In this document: one piece after another, positions 8,224-16,779 of the stretch | Layout: each line of letters starts with the position of its first letter | How positions within the stretch are numbered: the stretch's first letter is position 1 | Assembly (NCBI GenBank): GCA_900544335.1 | Contig: UQUS01000010.1 | Coordinates: 1 to 59,196 of the forward strand | Origin: an uncultured Sutterella sp. | Lineage (GTDB): Bacteria; Pseudomonadota; Gammaproteobacteria; Burkholderiales; Burkholderiaceae_F | Reading direction: 5' to 3' | Length of the DNA: 59,196 nucleotides | The notes under the pieces: generated by a model | The model's input: only the letters and a program-made list of their open reading frames with translations | Told to the model about the DNA's origin: nothing | The model's database searches: none | Position numbers and translations under genes: made by a program

Positions 8224-8556
8224 ATGTCAACTCAAGAAAACAAAACAATCTGGACCGAAGAGCAAAACAACAGTGCTGCCGATTTTTTCCGCACGCACGC
8301 CGAGAAACTCGCTGAGTTTTTTGTCAGCCAAGGCATCGATAAAAAGACCCTTCGCGATGCTTTAGAAGAAAAAAAGGCGTCCGATTACGTCAAGCAGGCG
8401 CTCGATGCCCTGGACGTCAAAGAGGAAATCACGGAAAAGAAAGACGAGAAGCGCACCTTAGAGCATATGGCGCGCCTGTCGCGGGCTCTCCGTGTGGCTG
8501 CTCGCGAACGCGGCGCCTTAGGCGACTTTAAAGACGTTTTCGCACAAGATAAGTAG
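8224..8556 (+). CDS. small charged helical protein of unknown function (paralog 1)
   Basis: 110 residues, rich in Lys, Glu and Ala, without signal peptide or membrane segment; likely cytoplasmic and all-helical. It shares with the protein at 9790 the central block ADFF-(Q/R)-(S/T)HA, the segment GIDKK-L-(I/R)-(D/E)AL, and a C-terminal signature LSRALRVAARERGAL-DFK-VF. I do not recognise the family. The conservation of both copies in frame and the identical C-terminal signature argue for real genes under selection. AGAAAG lies close upstream of the ATG. Confidence 0.75.
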   Translation: MSTQENKTIWTEEQNNSAADFFRTHAEKLAEFFVSQGIDKKTLRDALEEKKASDYVKQALDALDVKEEITEKKDEKRTLEHMARLSRALRVAARERGALGDFKDVFAQDK

Positions 8557-9789
8557 CCTCAGTTTTTGGGCGGAATCAATCCGCCCGACTCTCCCTGAGT
8601 TTCCGGTGCTTTTCCTCCTTACGAGCTTTAAACGCTCTTCTCAGAAACTCATCTTCGGCACTTTCCCAACGCCTTCTTCGATTTTCTCCTATCGCTTAAA
8701 CGAGAATCCTCTGAGTTCTTACAACTTGAAACAATTCCGCGAAACACCGAGAAAAACTGAAAGTTATCTTTATTTTCAGTGCGTAACGGAACATTAAATA
8801 TTGCTTAACACACGATTGAACAAAATTCCATGGACTTGCCGGCCCCCGACGCGCACACTGTGTACCGAGATGAAACCCCTCCAATTTCAGCTCAACTGAA
8901 GTCGGCCAATCTGCGAAATCGTTTTTCTTCCCCTTTGAGTTTTCACAGATTTACGGCATGCGAGCGGGCTTTGCGTGAGGAGAGTGTCCTTGCAAAGCCC
9001 CTCGCTTTTTTCTCTTCCGATTTGACGAAAACACCGCTTGCGGACTTACTGTCCGTCGCTCACCCATGTCCGTTTGTTGGCGTCGTCTGAAAAAAAAGCA
9101 ACAAACCCGCTACGACACCACGCGTATCTGTCCCTAAAAATGCTCGCCTCCCAACCCGAGTCACTTTCGAGGACTTTAACTTCGGTCGAAGTAACAAAGA
9201 AGTCAAGGTGCTTACCGGGACTCACTGTGACTCCTTTGCCCGGATGAACCGGGACGACACGTCGCAAGTCAAATCTAGAGCACTTGATTCACATCGGCAA
9301 GAAAACAACTTAACTCCCGTCCTTTTAGTGAGATACGCAGTCCGTGATTTTCTCGACGGTGCGAGCCTCGCACGATCGCGCCAGGCGAGGTTTCCATTGA
9401 TGACTCCCGAAATAAAACCGTAACGGAAGGCTCTTTCCGATGTTCGGACTCAGTAAAGAGGCCGTCTGCTTTACGATCTTACAAATTGCAACACTTTCGG
9501 TGTACGTCAATCAGACGAGACAATTTCCTTACTTTTCAAGATGCGGCATGTCGTTAAAGGAAATAAAACGAGGATTTAAACAAAAATCCATGGACATTGA
9601 ATGACATTAAAGTGCAAACTTACCTTCGAAATAAAAGCCCTTCGGGATTCATACCGAAAATGAAGTGCGTCGGTCTACAAAATTGTTTTTCCGCTTTGCA
9701 ACGTTCGCAGACCCGCAAACTTCAGAGGGAGCTTTTCCAAAAGAAGGTTTACACTTGAAAAGTCCTCACTGTTTTTAGGAGCACCCGCT
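8557..9789. other. 1.2-kb apparently non-coding region between the paralogs
   Basis: No convincing gene is seen; short open frames on both strands lack ribosome sites and family signals. It holds: a hairpin GGGCGGA-ATCAA-TCCGCCC at 8568-8586 right after paralog 1; two diverged copies of a ~215-bp block, about 8718-8935 and 9478-9695, kept in near-constant register 760 bp apart and sharing CTTACAA, TTTTCA, ACAAAA-TCCATGGAC and TGAAGT-CGG-C blocks; and an intrinsic terminator at 8960-9011 directly after the first copy. A non-coding RNA ending at that terminator is possible. Confidence 0.55.
8960..9011 (+). terminator. strong intrinsic terminator
   Basis: GCGAG-C-GGGCTTTGC pairs with GCAAAGCCCCTCGC (14 bp with one bulged C), followed at once by TTTTTT. 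It is about 400 nt beyond the stop of paralog 1 and just after the first copy of the duplicated non-coding block, so it ends either a long 3' UTR or a separate small RNA. Confidence 0.85.
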
Positions 9790-10128
9790 ATGACAAGAGA
9801 AGAATACTTAGTTCCTACACCATGGAACGAAAACGAAGATAAGAGTGTTGCAGATTTCTTTCAGAGTCACGCCGCAGAACTTGCCGGTTTTTTCGCCAGT
9901 GAAGGCATTGATAAGAAGGCGCTGATTGAAGCCCTGCGGGAACACAAGGCTTCCGAACACCTCTTAGATTTGGTTCGTAAAATGGAAATCGAAGAAGACA
10001 AGGCACAGGAAAATGCCAAAAAGCGCTCTCTCGATCAGATGGCGACCTTATCACGCGCTCTTCGCGTTGCCGCTCGCGAACGCGGCGCCCTAAGCGACTT
10101 TAAGAGCGTTTTTTCCGCTCAAAAATAA
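9790..10128 (+). CDS. small charged helical protein of unknown function (paralog 2)
   Basis: 112 residues, related along its whole length to the 8224 protein: SVADFFQSHAAELAGFFASE, GIDKKALIEAL, and the C-terminal LSRALRVAARERGALSDFK. AGGAG sits 8 nt before the ATG. The N-terminus (MTREEYLVPTPWNENED) differs from paralog 1, while the C-terminus is almost identical, suggesting the conserved function lies in the C-terminal helix. It is not recognised as a known family. It converges on puuP. Confidence 0.78.
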   Translation: MTREEYLVPTPWNENEDKSVADFFQSHAAELAGFFASEGIDKKALIEALREHKASEHLLDLVRKMEIEEDKAQENAKKRSLDQMATLSRALRVAARERGALSDFKSVFSAQK

Positions 10129-10163
10129 GTTTCCCGCTTTTGCAATCCCCTGCCGAGCTCAAC

Positions 10164-11513
10164 CTAACGAAGCATCGGCACGGGATTGTGAAACCCCTTC
10201 GTTAAAAAGCCTAAATAGACCAGTCCCACTGCAGCCCACGTCAGCCCCAAGACCATCGCCGTTGTCTCAAGATGAATCCACAACACTCCGACGCTTGCGC
10301 ATCCGCATAGCGGAAGCAGGAGGTAGTGAAAGACATCCGCGTAGTTACGGCGTCTGCCCTGACGCACGAAAAACTCGGCAATCACGCAAACATTGACGAA
10401 GGTAAAAGCCACAAGAGCTCCGAAATTAATGAGGGCCGTTGCAAGAAGCAGATCCATCTTGATGGCAAATAAGCACAGGGCCCCGGCTAAAAGAATGTTA
10501 AAAACGGGCGTATGCCAAGTCGGATGAAGCCGAGCAAAAAAGCGTTTGGGAAGAACCCCGTCGCGTCCCATCACATACATGAGGCGCGACACGCCGGCGT
10601 GCGCGGCCATGCCAGAAGCTAAAACCGTGAGACTGGAAAAGACCAAAATTACGAACTGGAAAACGGGACCTGCGACGTAGAGCATGATTTCAGGTTGCGA
10701 GGCTTCCGGGTCTTTGAAGCGACTGATATCGGGAAAATACCGCTGCAAAAAATAGCTTGCAACGATAAAGACAATGCCCCCCAAAAGAGCGGTGAGGAAA
10801 ATTGCCTTGGGCATTGTTTTTTGAGCATCGACGGTCTCTTCCGTCAGTTGTGAGAGTCCGTCAAAGCCCAAAAACGAAAAGCACAGAATCGCTGCCCCGG
10901 CCATCATCGGAACCACGGCGGCGTTTTGATCCCAAAAGGGCTTCATGCTCCAAAGAGACGGTGTTCCGCCCTGCTCGATCAGAGCATAAGAAATCAGACC
11001 GATAATCACGGCCACAACGCCCATTTGAATGCAAACAATCGTTCCGTTGAAACCGGCGACAAGCTTCAGGCTCCTTAAGTTGCATGCAATCATAAAAAGC
11101 GTCAGCAGGACAACGAAAATCCAACTCGGAATCGACGGGACAATCGCCTCGAAGTAAATCTTGGCAAGCAGAATGTTGATCATCGGCATAAAAAGGTAAT
11201 CTAAAAGCGATGACCACCCGACCATAAAGCCGATTGTCGGCGACAAGGTCCTTTGGGCATAGGTATAGGCCGATCCGGCAGAAGGAAACCGGACGACAAG
11301 CTTTCCGTAACTAAAGGCCGTAAAAAGAATCCCGAGTAGCGCCAGCGCATAGGCGCTCGGAACATGGCCGCTTGTGATTTGAGAGACAATCCCGAAGGTA
11401 TCAAACAGAGTCATCGGCTGGATATACGCCAAACCGATCATGACAATCGGCATGAGCGTGAGAGTTTTAACCAATCCGACTGAGTGTTCTACTGTGCGTT
11501 GTGTCCCCTGCAT
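10164..11513 (-). CDS. puuP: putrescine importer PuuP-like APC permease
   Basis: 449-residue APC-superfamily transporter with about 12 membrane segments. The sequence runs parallel to E. coli PuuP as I remember it: GLAYIQPMTLFDTFGIVS, FTAFSYGKLV, FPSAGSAYTYAQ, GFMVGWSSLLDYLFMPMIN, CFSFLGFDGLSQLTEETVD, FPDISRFKDP, SRLMYVMGRDGVLP and TALINFGALVAFTFVN. It is predicted to import putrescine by proton symport in the inner membrane. No putrescine catabolic genes lie beside it; the HDAC-type deacetylase 8 kb away could also act on polyamines, but that link is speculation. Confidence 0.9.
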   Translation of the reverse strand: MQGTQRTVEHSVGLVKTLTLMPIVMIGLAYIQPMTLFDTFGIVSQITSGHVPSAYALALLGILFTAFSYGKLVVRFPSAGSAYTYAQRTLSPTIGFMVGWSSLLDYLFMPMINILLAKIYFEAIVPSIPSWIFVVLLTLFMIACNLRSLKLVAGFNGTIVCIQMGVVAVIIGLISYALIEQGGTPSLWSMKPFWDQNAAVVPMMAGAAILCFSFLGFDGLSQLTEETVDAQKTMPKAIFLTALLGGIVFIVASYFLQRYFPDISRFKDPEASQPEIMLYVAGPVFQFVILVFSSLTVLASGMAAHAGVSRLMYVMGRDGVLPKRFFARLHPTWHTPVFNILLAGALCLFAIKMDLLLATALINFGALVAFTFVNVCVIAEFFVRQGRRRNYADVFHYLLLPLCGCASVGVLWIHLETTAMVLGLTWAAVGLVYLGFLTKGFHNPVPMLR

Positions 11514-11720
11514 GGTTCCGAAAAAAAACCAACCTATCTAAAAGTGAAAAGAAAAACCCCATAGAGCTACGACTGATCCGAAGCAAAGGGGCATCTTACA
11601 GAAACGGACAGGTTTTCCCAGAAAAGAAGGCAAAAGAATGCCCTAACGGCCCGAATGTGTCCCATTTGGGTCTAAGACGGCAAAAATAGAGAGTGAAGCG
11701 CTCTTTTTGAAACCGCGCCG

Positions 11721-13094
11721 TTAAATGACGTCGATTGCATCGCCGAGGCGATCGACGGCGATGACCGTAAGACCCTCCGGGGGCGTCCTCGGGGCATTGG
11801 CCTTCGGAATAATCGCTCGAGAAAACCCGAGCTTAGCGGCCTCCTTTAATCGCTCTTGTCCGCGCGGCGCCGGTCGGATTTCACCGGCCAGTCCCACTTC
11901 CCCGAAAACAACCGTCCCGCGAGAAAGCGCTTTGTCGGTGACGGAACTGACGACGGCAAGAATCACAGCAAGGTCGCTGGCAGGTTCTGCGATTTTCACA
12001 CCGCCGACGGCATTAACAAAGACATCTTGATCAAAGCACGAAATGCCGGCGTGACGGTGTAAGACCGCAAGGAGCATCGAAAGACGCTGCCCGTCAAGTC
12101 CCACGCAAAGGCGTTTAGGGGTCGGCAAATGCGTCGGATCGACCAGCGCCTGCACTTCCACAAGAAGCGGTCGCGTTCCCTCTTGCGTGACCATGACAAC
12201 GCTCCCGGCGACGCCTTCCTTGTGTTCGGCCAGAAAAATTGCCGACGGATTGGAAATGCCGCGTAGGCCCTTATCGGTCATGGCAAAGACCCCGAGTTCG
12301 TTCACGGCACCGAATCGGTTCTTAAAGGCGCGAACAAGCCGGAAACTCGAATGCGTATCGCCTTCAAAATACAGGACCGTATCAACGATGTGTTCGAGAA
12401 TCCGAGGGCCGGCTAAAGACCCGTCTTTCGTGACGTGTCCGACGAAAACGAGGGTGATATCGGCTGTTTTGGCCAAGCGCGTTAATCGTGCCGAACACTC
12501 GCGCACTTGTGTCACGCTTCCCGGAGCACTTTCCAAGGCCGCCGAGAAAAGCGTTTGAATCGAATCGATGACAACAAATGCGGGCTTAAGGCTTAAAAGG
12601 GCGACTTCGATTTTCTCAACTTCGATTTCACTCATGAGCGTGATACCCGCAGGGTCAATCCCCAAGCGCTTGGCGCGTAAGGCTACTTGCGAAGCCGATT
12701 CTTCCCCCGTGACATACAAACACCGTATCCCGTAGGAAACAAGCTTACTCGTTACTTGCAACAGGAGCGTTGACTTTCCGATTCCCGGATCGCCGCCGAT
12801 CAGTGTCACACCTCCCGAAACAAGGCCTCCTCCCGTGACGCGGTCAAACTCTTCGATCCCGACAAGCGTTCTCGGGACCTCAAGCGCCTGAACGTGTGAC
12901 AAATCCATGGCCTCAGTCACTTGATTAAGGGGGAGCGCCTTATGAACATTGCTCCCGAAACGCGCAGCAGTTTTGCCGGGAATCCGAAACTCTTTCATCG
13001 TATTCCACTCGCCGCAATGCGGACAGCGTCCCTGCCACTTGACGGTGGTTCCGCCGCAAGATTCGCAGACATATTCGACACGGGGTTTGGCCAT
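11721..13094 (-). CDS. radA: DNA repair protein RadA (Sms)
   Basis: RecA-related branch-migration ATPase for recombination intermediates, 457 residues. Order: N-terminal zinc finger (YVCESCGGTTVKWQ, RCPHCGEW), Walker A GDPGIGKSTLL, Walker B VVIDSIQTL, the RadA-specific KNRFG (FKNRFGAVNELG), and a C-terminal Lon-protease-like domain (GGVKIAEPASDLA, GEVGLAGEIR). The ATG with AGAAGGA upstream is chosen over the slightly longer frame. It is divergent from lplT. Confidence 0.97.
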   Translation of the reverse strand: MAKPRVEYVCESCGGTTVKWQGRCPHCGEWNTMKEFRIPGKTAARFGSNVHKALPLNQVTEAMDLSHVQALEVPRTLVGIEEFDRVTGGGLVSGGVTLIGGDPGIGKSTLLLQVTSKLVSYGIRCLYVTGEESASQVALRAKRLGIDPAGITLMSEIEVEKIEVALLSLKPAFVVIDSIQTLFSAALESAPGSVTQVRECSARLTRLAKTADITLVFVGHVTKDGSLAGPRILEHIVDTVLYFEGDTHSSFRLVRAFKNRFGAVNELGVFAMTDKGLRGISNPSAIFLAEHKEGVAGSVVMVTQEGTRPLLVEVQALVDPTHLPTPKRLCVGLDGQRLSMLLAVLHRHAGISCFDQDVFVNAVGGVKIAEPASDLAVILAVVSSVTDKALSRGTVVFGEVGLAGEIRPAPRGQERLKEAAKLGFSRAIIPKANAPRTPPEGLTVIAVDRLGDAIDVI

Positions 13095-13196
13095 AGGAGT
13101 CCTTCTCAATAAAAAAGGTCAACGATTCGTTACCGCACACGGCGCTTTGTAAGCCCTAATGCTACACTCCGAATGCTTTCCTTCAGAGGTTTTATG

Positions 13197-14489
13197 ATGC
13201 ATCGTCTCGCGCCCGTACTCGGTGCGCAATTTTTTTCGAGCCTCGCTGATAATGCCCTGCTCATTGCCGCCATTGCCCTCCTAACGAGCCTAAATGCGCC
13301 CGATTGGATGACGCCGCTTTTACGTCTGGTCTTCGTTTTAAGTTACATTCTTCTTGCCTCCTGGGTCGGTGTCCTTGCGGACATGTGGCCCAAAGGACGC
13401 GTGATGTTTGTCACGAACCTCATTAAGATCGGCGGATGCTTGCTCCTACTTTTCGGCTCGCACCCGCTTTTAGCCTACGGGGTGGTCGGAGCGGGCGCCG
13501 CGGCATATTCACCCGCCAAATACGGCATTCTCGCGGAAATGCTTCCGCCCCAAAAACTTGTCGCTGCCAACGGTTGGATGGAAGGTCTTACCGTGATTTC
13601 CATTATTCTCGGAATTGTTTTGGGCGGCATTCTTGTCGATCCGGCGGTCGGGAAGACTCTCATCGGGTTCATGCATATGACCGTCACCGGTCAAACGACC
13701 TTAGCCGATGCCGCCATTGTCGTCGTGACGCTCGTTTACGGCGTCGCCGCCTTAATTAATCTGAAGATCTGCAACACGGGTGCTAAATATCCGAACGCAC
13801 GCTTTAACGCTCTCGGTAACGTGATTACGTTTGCCAAAACTTGCAAAACCATCTTCACCGATACTTTTTGTGTCTCCTCGCTTTTGGTGACAACGCTTTT
13901 TTGGGGTACCGGTGCCGTCTTGCAATTTTTGGTATTGCGCTGGGCCGACGAACGTTTGGGTCTGCCGCTCTCGCAAGCCTCGATGCTTCAGGCCGTTGTC
14001 TCGGTCGGTATTGCCTTCGGTGCCGTTCTTGCGGCACGCCTCGTCCCGATTCACCGGGCGTTTCACGTGCTCTGGACAGGGGTTGCCATGGGACTGTCCG
14101 TAGCGGCTATGAGTTTTTATTCGTCGTCCCTTGTGCCCGGATCCGTGACAATTTTGCACGAGACCGTACGCACAAGTGTCCTTGTCGCGTGCCTTATGAT
14201 GATTGTTGTCGGAACACTCGCCGGGCTCTTTCTCGTGCCGATGAATGCGGTCTTTCAACGACGCGGGCAACTCCTTTTAAGTTCGGGTCAGGCCGTTGCC
14301 GTCCAAAACCTTTCGGAAAACACGATGATTTTGACGATGCTCGGCATCTATGCGCTCCTTGTGAAAGTTCAGCTCTCCGTTCAAACGACGATGCTCGCGT
14401 TCGGTTTCTTTCTGACAGCCGCGATGACCGCCATCCTTTACCATCGTTTTTATTTAAAACCGGAGGAGTCGCTTGAGAAAGCCCTTTAA
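13197..14489 (+). CDS. lplT: LplT-like lysophospholipid transporter, copy 1
   Basis: MFS-fold flippase of the LplT family (430 residues, ~12 membrane segments), which moves lyso-phosphatidylethanolamine inward across the inner membrane. Family blocks: GAQFFSSLADNALL, WVGVLADMWPKGRVMF, GAGAAAYSPAKYGILAE, LVAANGWMEGLTV and ILGIVLGGILVDP. AGAGG is 7 nt before the ATG at 13197; the frame is open from 13173. In E. coli the partner is the acyltransferase Aas; no aas-like gene is seen here. A close paralog lies at 15457 on the same strand. Confidence 0.88.
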   Translation: MHRLAPVLGAQFFSSLADNALLIAAIALLTSLNAPDWMTPLLRLVFVLSYILLASWVGVLADMWPKGRVMFVTNLIKIGGCLLLLFGSHPLLAYGVVGAGAAAYSPAKYGILAEMLPPQKLVAANGWMEGLTVISIILGIVLGGILVDPAVGKTLIGFMHMTVTGQTTLADAAIVVVTLVYGVAALINLKICNTGAKYPNARFNALGNVITFAKTCKTIFTDTFCVSSLLVTTLFWGTGAVLQFLVLRWADERLGLPLSQASMLQAVVSVGIAFGAVLAARLVPIHRAFHVLWTGVAMGLSVAAMSFYSSSLVPGSVTILHETVRTSVLVACLMMIVVGTLAGLFLVPMNAVFQRRGQLLLSSGQAVAVQNLSENTMILTMLGIYALLVKVQLSVQTTMLAFGFFLTAAMTAILYHRFYLKPEESLEKAL

Positions 14490-15456
14490 CCGAAACCCTC
14501 TGCGCAATTTGTGCAGGTTCTTACCGGAAGATTGTTAACCGTAACGAGGGAGATTCTCTACTGCGAGCAGCGTGCGCCGCAGATCACTTCGGTCGATTCC
14601 TGCGGCTGACTCGGTCCCGGCTTTTGAGACTGCCCCGAATTCACTTGACCCTTCTTCTCAGACTCCCCGCAGGCTAACAAGCTTCGTCCGCGCTCTTTGA
14701 TGTGATTGCACCCACCGCGTCCGCGTTTTCCCGATGAGCGCAGGAGACGCATTTGAACAATGCCGGTCTCTTGCGATGTCTTTTTAAACACAGTCGCATA
14801 TCGGGCAAGTGCGACTTGTATTCTGCGACATCACCGTATGCACGTGTCCGACCGGTCTCACGCTTTCCAATCAAGCTTGCTAAAAAAACTCCCCGCGCCC
14901 GATTGAAAACGGAACGGTTGAGGGCGCTCTTTTGTGCAACGTGCTTGCCCGGACCCTCAACAGTCCCTTTCGCCGATGCCGTCATGTTTTTAATCTTCAG
15001 GTCTTTTCTGAAAATAGTTGCCTGGTTCTTGCCGATTTCAGGCGAGATCTTTTCGACGAAATCACGACGGACATCGCCGATATGGGGATGAAGCTTTGCC
15101 ATCGCGACTTTCTGTTTGTCCCGATTCTTCCCGAACTTTTTTCATTCTTTCGAGCCTGCGCCGGGTTCAGGTGAGTTTTTAAACGCCTTCTTGGGTGCGA
15201 TGCACGGCTCGAAGAACGTAGCGTCGGAGTGCGTGCAGAAACGAACGCACCCCATGTCCATGCCGACACTGTCGGCGGCATGCTTGGGAGGCGCCATTTC
15301 GTACTCGGTTTAAACGGAGACGTACCGTTCGTCGCCCTGTCGGAAAATCGTCACGTGCTAGTCGGAACCTTGCGGCTTATATCTTTGCCCTGAAGAGCGG
15401 AGCTTTACGCCGCAATTGGGTAAAATTCGCACAATTCTTCTTGCGAGCGGATTCTC
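14490..15456. other. 0.97-kb region without intact gene between the LplT paralogs
   Basis: No intact gene with a plausible start is visible. On the minus strand there are fragments in several frames with near-haem-binding motifs: GCVRFCTHSD after MAPPKHAADSVGMD (about 15210-15312), LCLKRH, FKCVSCAHREN (about 14725-14800) and EVICGARCSQ before a stop at 14558. These look like CXXCH motifs damaged by substitutions and small insertions, so a decayed multihaem cytochrome c gene is possible. The start region of copy 2 occupies the right end. Confidence 0.3.
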
Positions 15457-16779
15457 ATGAAACGCGGCTTTTATACAATCATGTGCGCACAGTTTTTGTC
15501 GAGCTTAGCCGACAATGCGCTTTTGATTGCAGCCATTGCACTCTTGACGAGTATCCAAGCGCCCGGGTGGATGACGCCGCTTTTAAAGCTCTTCTTTGTC
15601 ATCAGCTATGTGGTCCTTGCAAGTTGGGTCGGCATCTTTGCCGATCTCATGCCCAAGGGACGCGTGATGTTTATCACCAATGCCATCAAGGTCGCCGGGT
15701 GCCTGATGATGCTTTTCGGCTCACATCCCCTTCTTTCTTACGCCGTTGTCGGCATCGGGGCGGCAGCGTATTCGCCGGCTAAATACGGAATTCTCACCGA
15801 ACTTCTGCCGCCTGAAAAACTTGTGATTGCCAACGGATGGATCGAGGGGCTGACGGTTGTTTCGATCATTCTCGGCGTCGTGCTCGGAGGAATCCTTGTC
15901 GAACCCGATGTCGGAGCTGCGATTCTCGCGTTCTTTCATATGCCGCTCGTGGGTCTGCATACCGTAGCGGAGGCCGCCATTGCGGTGATTGTGTTTGTGT
16001 ATGCCGCCGCCGCTGCTGTCAATCTTGCCATTCCCGATACGGGAGCCCGCTACAGCAAAAACTCCTTTGAACCGGTCGCGAGCATTCGTAATTTTGCCTA
16101 CTCGTGCTACCTACTTTGGACCGACCGGCTCGGACAAATTTCGCTTTCGGTCACAACGCTCTTTTGGGGGGCCGGTGCCGTCTTACAGTTTCTCGTTTTA
16201 AAGTGGGCGGAAGCCGCTCTCGGGATGAATCTGACGCAAGGCGCTATCTTGCAAGCGGTCGTTTCGGTCGGCATCGCGCTCGGCGCCGTGTCGGCCGCCG
16301 CCTTCGTTCCGCTTAAAAAATCCGTCAGCGTTTTGCCGGTCGGCATTGCGATGGGATTGCTGGTAGCGGCCATGAGCGGATTTCATGAATCGCTCATTCC
16401 GGGATCTCTTACGCTTTTCGGCTACTCGATTCGGTATGCAGCCCTATTTGCCGGCCTCATGATGATTGCCGTCGGTGCGTTTGCCGGCTTTTTCGTCGTT
16501 CCGATGAATGCCCTCTTGCAGCATCGCGGACACGTTTTGATGAGTGCGGGACGCTCGATTGCCGTGCAAAACTTCAATGAGAACACCTCGATTCTTCTCA
16601 TGCTGGCCGTATACTCGATCCTCATTAAATGCGATGTGTCCGTACAGGCGACGATGGCCGGGTTCGGCCTGGCCGTGGCCATCAGTATGTGCGGCGTGAT
16701 TCTCAAACACCGTCGCAACCAACGCGAGTTCGACAGCCTGCACTTAATCGGTGAGCAAGCTCGCTCGGACAATCACTGA
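15457..16779 (+). CDS. LplT-like lysophospholipid transporter, copy 2
   Basis: 440 residues, closely related to the 13197 protein throughout (CAQFLSSLADNALLIAAI, WVGIFADLMPKGRVMF, GIGAAAYSPAKYGIL, GWIEGLTVVSIILGVVLGG), with a longer charged C-terminus. Both copies are complete and keep the same membrane topology, so both are probably functional; the duplication may have given different phospholipid or lysophospholipid specificity. The last 7 bp overlap the converging RNase AM gene. Confidence 0.88.
   Translation: MKRGFYTIMCAQFLSSLADNALLIAAIALLTSIQAPGWMTPLLKLFFVISYVVLASWVGIFADLMPKGRVMFITNAIKVAGCLMMLFGSHPLLSYAVVGIGAAAYSPAKYGILTELLPPEKLVIANGWIEGLTVVSIILGVVLGGILVEPDVGAAILAFFHMPLVGLHTVAEAAIAVIVFVYAAAAAVNLAIPDTGARYSKNSFEPVASIRNFAYSCYLLWTDRLGQISLSVTTLFWGAGAVLQFLVLKWAEAALGMNLTQGAILQAVVSVGIALGAVSAAAFVPLKKSVSVLPVGIAMGLLVAAMSGFHESLIPGSLTLFGYSIRYAALFAGLMMIAVGAFAGFFVVPMNALLQHRGHVLMSAGRSIAVQNFNENTSILLMLAVYSILIKCDVSVQATMAGFGLAVAISMCGVILKHRRNQREFDSLHLIGEQARSDNH

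Noticed and set aside
8568..8586. Hairpin after paralog 1 as an intrinsic terminator
   Set aside because: The 7-bp stem is perfect, but there is no T-tract on the plus strand and only A after it on the minus strand.
8830..9090. Plus-strand 86-codon frame starting at the conserved CCATGGAC
   Set aside because: No SD, and it runs through the terminator hairpin; the second copy of the block has only a short frame at the same ATG, so coding conservation is absent.
9046..9267. Minus-strand 73-codon frame in the region between the twin genes
   Set aside because: The residue mix looks protein-like, but it starts at TTG without SD, has no recognised motif, and lies in a decayed-looking region. Not enough to call a gene.
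13752..14476. Long open frames antisense or offset to lplT copy 1 (13752-14270 minus, 13841-14476 plus)
   Set aside because: Shadow frames of a well-supported membrane protein; they have no family signal and no ribosome site.
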